Source: a virus
Virus record (IMG/VR): IMGVR_UViG_3300032092_000005
Location: 88,321-152,320 of that record
Length of the DNA: 64,000 bases
Reading direction: 5' to 3' (one strand)
Translations under genes and position numbers: made by a program
Shown here: piece by piece, positions 61,601 to 64,000 of the stretch
How positions within the stretch are numbered: position 1 is the first letter of the stretch
Layout of the letters: every line of letters begins with the position of its first letter
Notes under the pieces: generated by a model
Databases searched by the model: none
Seen by the model: the letters and a program-made list of their open reading frames with translations, nothing else
What the model was told of the DNA's origin: nothing

Positions 61601-62155
61601 ATGCATTTTATTACAAGCGACATTCATTTTGGACACAAGAACATTATGAATTTTTGTCCTGTGTCTCGCGCATTTGGTGAAGGTGACGTTGTTAAGATGG
61701 ACGAAGAAATTATCAAGCGTTGGAATAGCCTGATTACTCCTCAAGACCATACATACATTCTCGGTGATGTTGCATTCTGTAATGCAGAAAAAGCAGTCAA
61801 CCATCTTCAAAGGCTGAATGGTACTAAGACACTGATTGTCGGTAATCATGACGCAAAGCTTGTCAAAGACGAAAAGTTTTGTAAACAGTTTGTTGAAGTT
61901 CGTGATTATATGTCAATTCGAATGAATGAGACTAAGGTCATTATGTTCCACTATCCAATTGCAGAGTGGGATCAAATGCATCATGGCGCAGTTCATTTTC
62001 ATGGCCATCTTCATGGCAGCATAAGTGGTATGGAAGCATATCGTGCAGTTGATGTTGGTATGGACAATAATGAATGCACACCGTGGAAGCTGGAAGCCGC
62101 TATTGCATATGCAATGAAGGGTAGAATTAAAAGTCATCATCAGAAAGGTAACTAA
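61601..62155 (+). CDS. metallophosphoesterase
   Basis: 184 residues. Calcineurin-like motifs in order: SDIHFGH at 6-12, GDVAF at 55-59, GNHD at 81-84, FHYP at 116-119, HGHLHG at 134-139. Compact single-domain enzyme without a visible specificity domain. Family members hydrolyse phosphomono- or diesters, including 2',3'-cyclic phosphates. Close proximity to the kinase-like gene at 62268 suggests a polynucleotide end-processing role (inference). Confidence 0.85.
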   Translation: MHFITSDIHFGHKNIMNFCPVSRAFGEGDVVKMDEEIIKRWNSLITPQDHTYILGDVAFCNAEKAVNHLQRLNGTKTLIVGNHDAKLVKDEKFCKQFVEVRDYMSIRMNETKVIMFHYPIAEWDQMHHGAVHFHGHLHGSISGMEAYRAVDVGMDNNECTPWKLEAAIAYAMKGRIKSHHQKGN

Positions 62156-62157
62156 TC

Positions 62158-62289
62158 ATGGACATTGTAACAACTATATGGGGAACATGCATCGGCTCGA
62201 CTTGTTTTATGCCGTTTGAAGTTTGGTATCTAGCAGCACAAGCTATTGCTACTGACATTTTAACAACATGCCAAAAGCTTATATATTAA
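62158..62289 (+). CDS. 43-residue hydrophobic protein
   Basis: ATG at 62158, TAA at 62287-62289. Sequence MDIVTTIWGTCIGSTCFMPF, then EVWYLAAQAIATDILTTCQK. Contains three Cys and a hydrophobic segment. It bridges the phosphoesterase and kinase genes, overlapping the latter by 22 bp, which supports translation coupling. Real gene status is probable, not certain. Confidence 0.45.
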   Translation: MDIVTTIWGTCIGSTCFMPFEVWYLAAQAIATDILTTCQKLIY

Positions 62290-62732
62290 TTGGTGTGCCA
62301 GGTTCTGGCAAGTCTACTTGGGTTAATAATCAAACCCTTGTAGAGGACTACACATACGTATCTACCGACTATTGGGTAGAGCAATTTGCTAAAGCAGCTA
62401 ATACATCATACACAGAAATTTTTGAGTCTGTAATGCCAGCGGCTATTGAACAAATGCTAGAGCAAGTTCGATTGTCGCGCAAGTATAACGCTAATATTGT
62501 GTGGGACCAAACTTCTACGACTGTTGCAAGCCGTAAAAAGAAATTCAAAATGCTGCCAGACTATGAGCATATCGCAGTAGTGTTTCCTACTCCAGATCGT
62601 GCAGAGTTGAATAGACGCCTTGCTAATCGTCCAGGCAAAGTTGTTCCTGTTGAAATTGTTGATAGTATGATTGCAGGCTTTCAGTTGCCAAGATTGGCTG
62701 AAGGCTACAAAGAAATTATAATCGTAGAGTAA
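62268..62732 (+). CDS. polynucleotide-kinase-like P-loop protein
   Basis: 154 residues. Walker A GVPGSGKST at 9-17 in YILIGVPGSGKSTWVNN; VSTDYWVEQFAK carries a conserved Asp as in T4 PseT (NRDDYR); VWDQTSTTVASRKKKF parallels the PseT SDTNLNPERR lid region; ANRPGKVVPVEIVDSM matches RGTKAVPIDVLRSM. This is the kinase domain of the T4 PseT family without the C-terminal phosphatase. It probably phosphorylates 5' ends of RNA or DNA. A separate metallophosphoesterase two genes upstream could supply the missing phosphatase. Confidence 0.8.
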   Translation: MPKAYILIGVPGSGKSTWVNNQTLVEDYTYVSTDYWVEQFAKAANTSYTEIFESVMPAAIEQMLEQVRLSRKYNANIVWDQTSTTVASRKKKFKMLPDYEHIAVVFPTPDRAELNRRLANRPGKVVPVEIVDSMIAGFQLPRLAEGYKEIIIVE

Positions 62733-62755
62733 TAACGTACATATATCTGTTTAAG

Positions 62756-63094
62756 ATGATAATTTACACACACCAAAAATCCAAGAAGAAAAAGCCCAAT
62801 GCAAAGCAGCGAGAGTTGCAAGCATCATGGGAAAAAATACTTCTTAGCTATAAAACGACAAAACCGTTGGTTACTAAGCAAATTTGCGACATTAAGACAC
62901 CTGAGCCGTACATTAGAACCAATAATAGAGACATTCCTAGTCGATCTACTCCTGGTGGTTCAGCGACAAAGCCAGTCCACGGCAAAGTATACACTGGCAC
63001 TAAAATGCTAGGCATCGGAACACTTCACAAGTCTAATGCAGTACCAATCTTTTCTTCCGATGATGCAAAGGATCAAGCAAACATGAGGAGATAG
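62756..63094 (+). CDS. conserved basic protein of unknown function
   Basis: 112 residues, Lys/Thr/Pro-rich. N-terminus MIIYTHQKSKKKKPNAKQREL, then a disordered-looking middle and IPSRSTPGGSATKPVHGKVY TGTKMLGIGTLHKSNAVPI near the C-terminus. I recall this opening and the GTKMLGIGTLHKSN segment from many phage proteins without assigned role. It ends just before the late promoter at 63099. Confidence 0.7.
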   Translation: MIIYTHQKSKKKKPNAKQRELQASWEKILLSYKTTKPLVTKQICDIKTPEPYIRTNNRDIPSRSTPGGSATKPVHGKVYTGTKMLGIGTLHKSNAVPIFSSDDAKDQANMRR

Positions 63095-63098
63095 TTAT

Positions 63099-63106
63099 TA
63101 TAAATA
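63099..63106 (+). promoter_or_regulatory. late promoter of the terminal KxDG gene
   Basis: Exact TATAAATA, 29 bp before the ATG at 63135. It separates this late gene from the early-type operon upstream. Confidence 0.78.
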
Positions 63107-63134
63107 GCTCATACACTAACTTTATGGGCTTAAG

Positions 63135-64000
63135 ATGTTAAAATTTAAGGAATACCTTACAGAAGATAAAAATACGCATATGGAACATGCGGAAGATGAT
63201 GTTCTGAACAAGGGCGTTGCTGGTGCTAGAGACAGTATCAATGCACTTAGAGCCGTGCGTGATATGCTTGCTGGTCACTCAGAGAAAAAGGTAGACGTTA
63301 CAGTCAAATGGGACGGAGCACCTGCTATTTTCGCTGGTCAGGATCCAACTGACGGCAAGTTTTTTGTCGCAAAGAAGGGCGTATTCAATAAAAACCCAAA
63401 AGTATACAAGACATTCGCAGATATAGATGCCGACACCTCTGGTGACCTCTCAGATAAGCTAAAAGCTTGTTTGATGTGGCTACCAAAGATCGGCATTTCT
63501 GGCGTTATCCAGGGCGACTTGTTGTTTACAGCATCCGATCTAAAGACAGAGACAATCGATGGTGAATCATACATCACATTTCATCCAAATACGATTGTCT
63601 ATGCAGTACCTACAGACAGTGACCTTGCTAAAAAGATAAAAAGAGCAAAAATCGGCATTGTATGGCATACAATTTACGAAGGCGATTCGTTTGAGACACT
63701 TAAAGCAGTCTTCGGCAAAGACGTTGTTGCTACGCTAACACAAAATTCAAATGTATGGATGACTGGTGTAGACTATCATGACGTTTCAGGTAAAGCTACA
63801 ATGACGAAAGAAGAGACAGCAGACGTTACATCCGTTCTTTCTCAAGCAGGTAAAGTGTTTCAAAAGCTAGATGCAGCTACACTAAACGCAATCAAAGATG
63901 ACGAGGAACTATTGATGAAGATCAAGACGTTCAACAATTCAAAAGTCCGCCAGCAAAAACAAATCACAAATGTCAGCAAGCACGTTTCGGAATTGATGCA
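63135..64000 (+). CDS. DUF6267-like protein with KxDG motif, possible packaged nucleotidyltransferase; 3' end outside the window
   Basis: 288 residues visible, open to the window end. The N-terminus MLKFKEYLTE resembles T4 capsid-targeting sequences (MKTYQEFIAE), and LTE at 8-10 fits the gp21 cleavage rule. KWDG at 58-61 (VTVKWDGAPAIFAG) resembles the nucleotide-accepting KxDG of DNA/RNA ligases; FFVAKKGVFNK (77-86) and GVIQGDLLF (123-131) could be later nucleotidyltransferase motifs. I associate this pattern with DUF6267 proteins of marine phages. Ligase or capping-type chemistry is inference from motifs. A late promoter, unlike the genes before it, fits virion packaging. Confidence 0.7.
   Translation, partial: MLKFKEYLTEDKNTHMEHAEDDVLNKGVAGARDSINALRAVRDMLAGHSEKKVDVTVKWDGAPAIFAGQDPTDGKFFVAKKGVFNKNPKVYKTFADIDADTSGDLSDKLKACLMWLPKIGISGVIQGDLLFTASDLKTETIDGESYITFHPNTIVYAVPTDSDLAKKIKRAKIGIVWHTIYEGDSFETLKAVFGKDVVATLTQNSNVWMTGVDYHDVSGKATMTKEETADVTSVLSQAGKVFQKLDAATLNAIKDDEELLMKIKTFNNSKVRQQKQITNVSKHVSELM

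Noticed and set aside
63135-64000. Confident annotation as RNA ligase
   Set aside because: Only KxDG and two weak later motifs are visible and the C-terminus is outside the window, so ligase activity is left as a hypothesis.
1-64000. Integrase, attachment sites, insertion sequences, lysis genes
   Set aside because: None with recognisable motifs was found. The gene set is that of a virulent T4-like phage.

Overview
The window looks like part of the genome of a T4-like tailed phage (contractile-tail myovirus), AT-rich and probably aquatic. All 69 genes I call lie on the + strand, many with ATGA or TAATG overlaps, and the T4 core genes occur in the order familiar from marine T4-like phages: 13-14-15-16-17-18-19-(19)-20-67-68-21-22-23-(3)-uvsY-uvsW-55-47-46 ... 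45-dsbA-44-62-regA ... 43-uvsX-41. I see no tRNA genes, CRISPR array, integrase, insertion sequence or photosynthesis gene. The host cannot be named from this window. Near-consensus sigma70 promoters (TTGACA/TATAAT, 17 bp spacing) suggest a bacterium with ordinary housekeeping sigma specificity.

Layout. 1-19839: adsorption genes, comprising the 3' part of a DUF4815-type structural protein, a 2782-residue fibre built from 34 repeats, and three tandem paralogous adhesin-like proteins. 19890-33553: neck, terminase, sheath, two tail tubes, portal, prohead core, protease, scaffold and major capsid, punctuated by T4-type late promoters (TATAAATA). 33557-40706: recombination and late sigma genes (uvsY, uvsW, 55, 47, 46), peptide deformylase and dCMP deaminase. 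40708-42993: a TET-associated-type glycosyltransferase, a methyltransferase and small genes. 43000-47250: a block with visibly higher GC and CGN arginine codons, holding an OB-like protein, a metallopeptidase-vWA protein and a MoxR-type ATPase, each with its own promoter. 47337-61054: replisome (45, 44, 62, 43, uvsX, 41), RegA, DsbA, a Dps-like protein, an HTH protein, a structured leader RNA and an Hsp20. 61059-64000: small membrane proteins, a metallophosphoesterase, a polynucleotide-kinase-like protein and the start of a KxDG protein that resembles a nucleotidyltransferase.

The most interesting signal is regulatory. Four promoters (for the OB-like, vWA, MoxR and 61150 genes) share a 16-bp dyad close to GTTGCTTTTTTRCAAC. 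In three of them the dyad starts exactly 32 bp before the GTTG that contains the start of the -35 box. In the fourth it starts 22 bp before, one helical turn closer. This suggests one regulon linking the MoxR-vWA module to the membrane, phosphoesterase and kinase operon. A second lead is the late-promoted KxDG protein at the right edge. Its N-terminus resembles a T4 capsid-targeting sequence with a gp21-type cleavage site, so it may be a packaged, injected enzyme.
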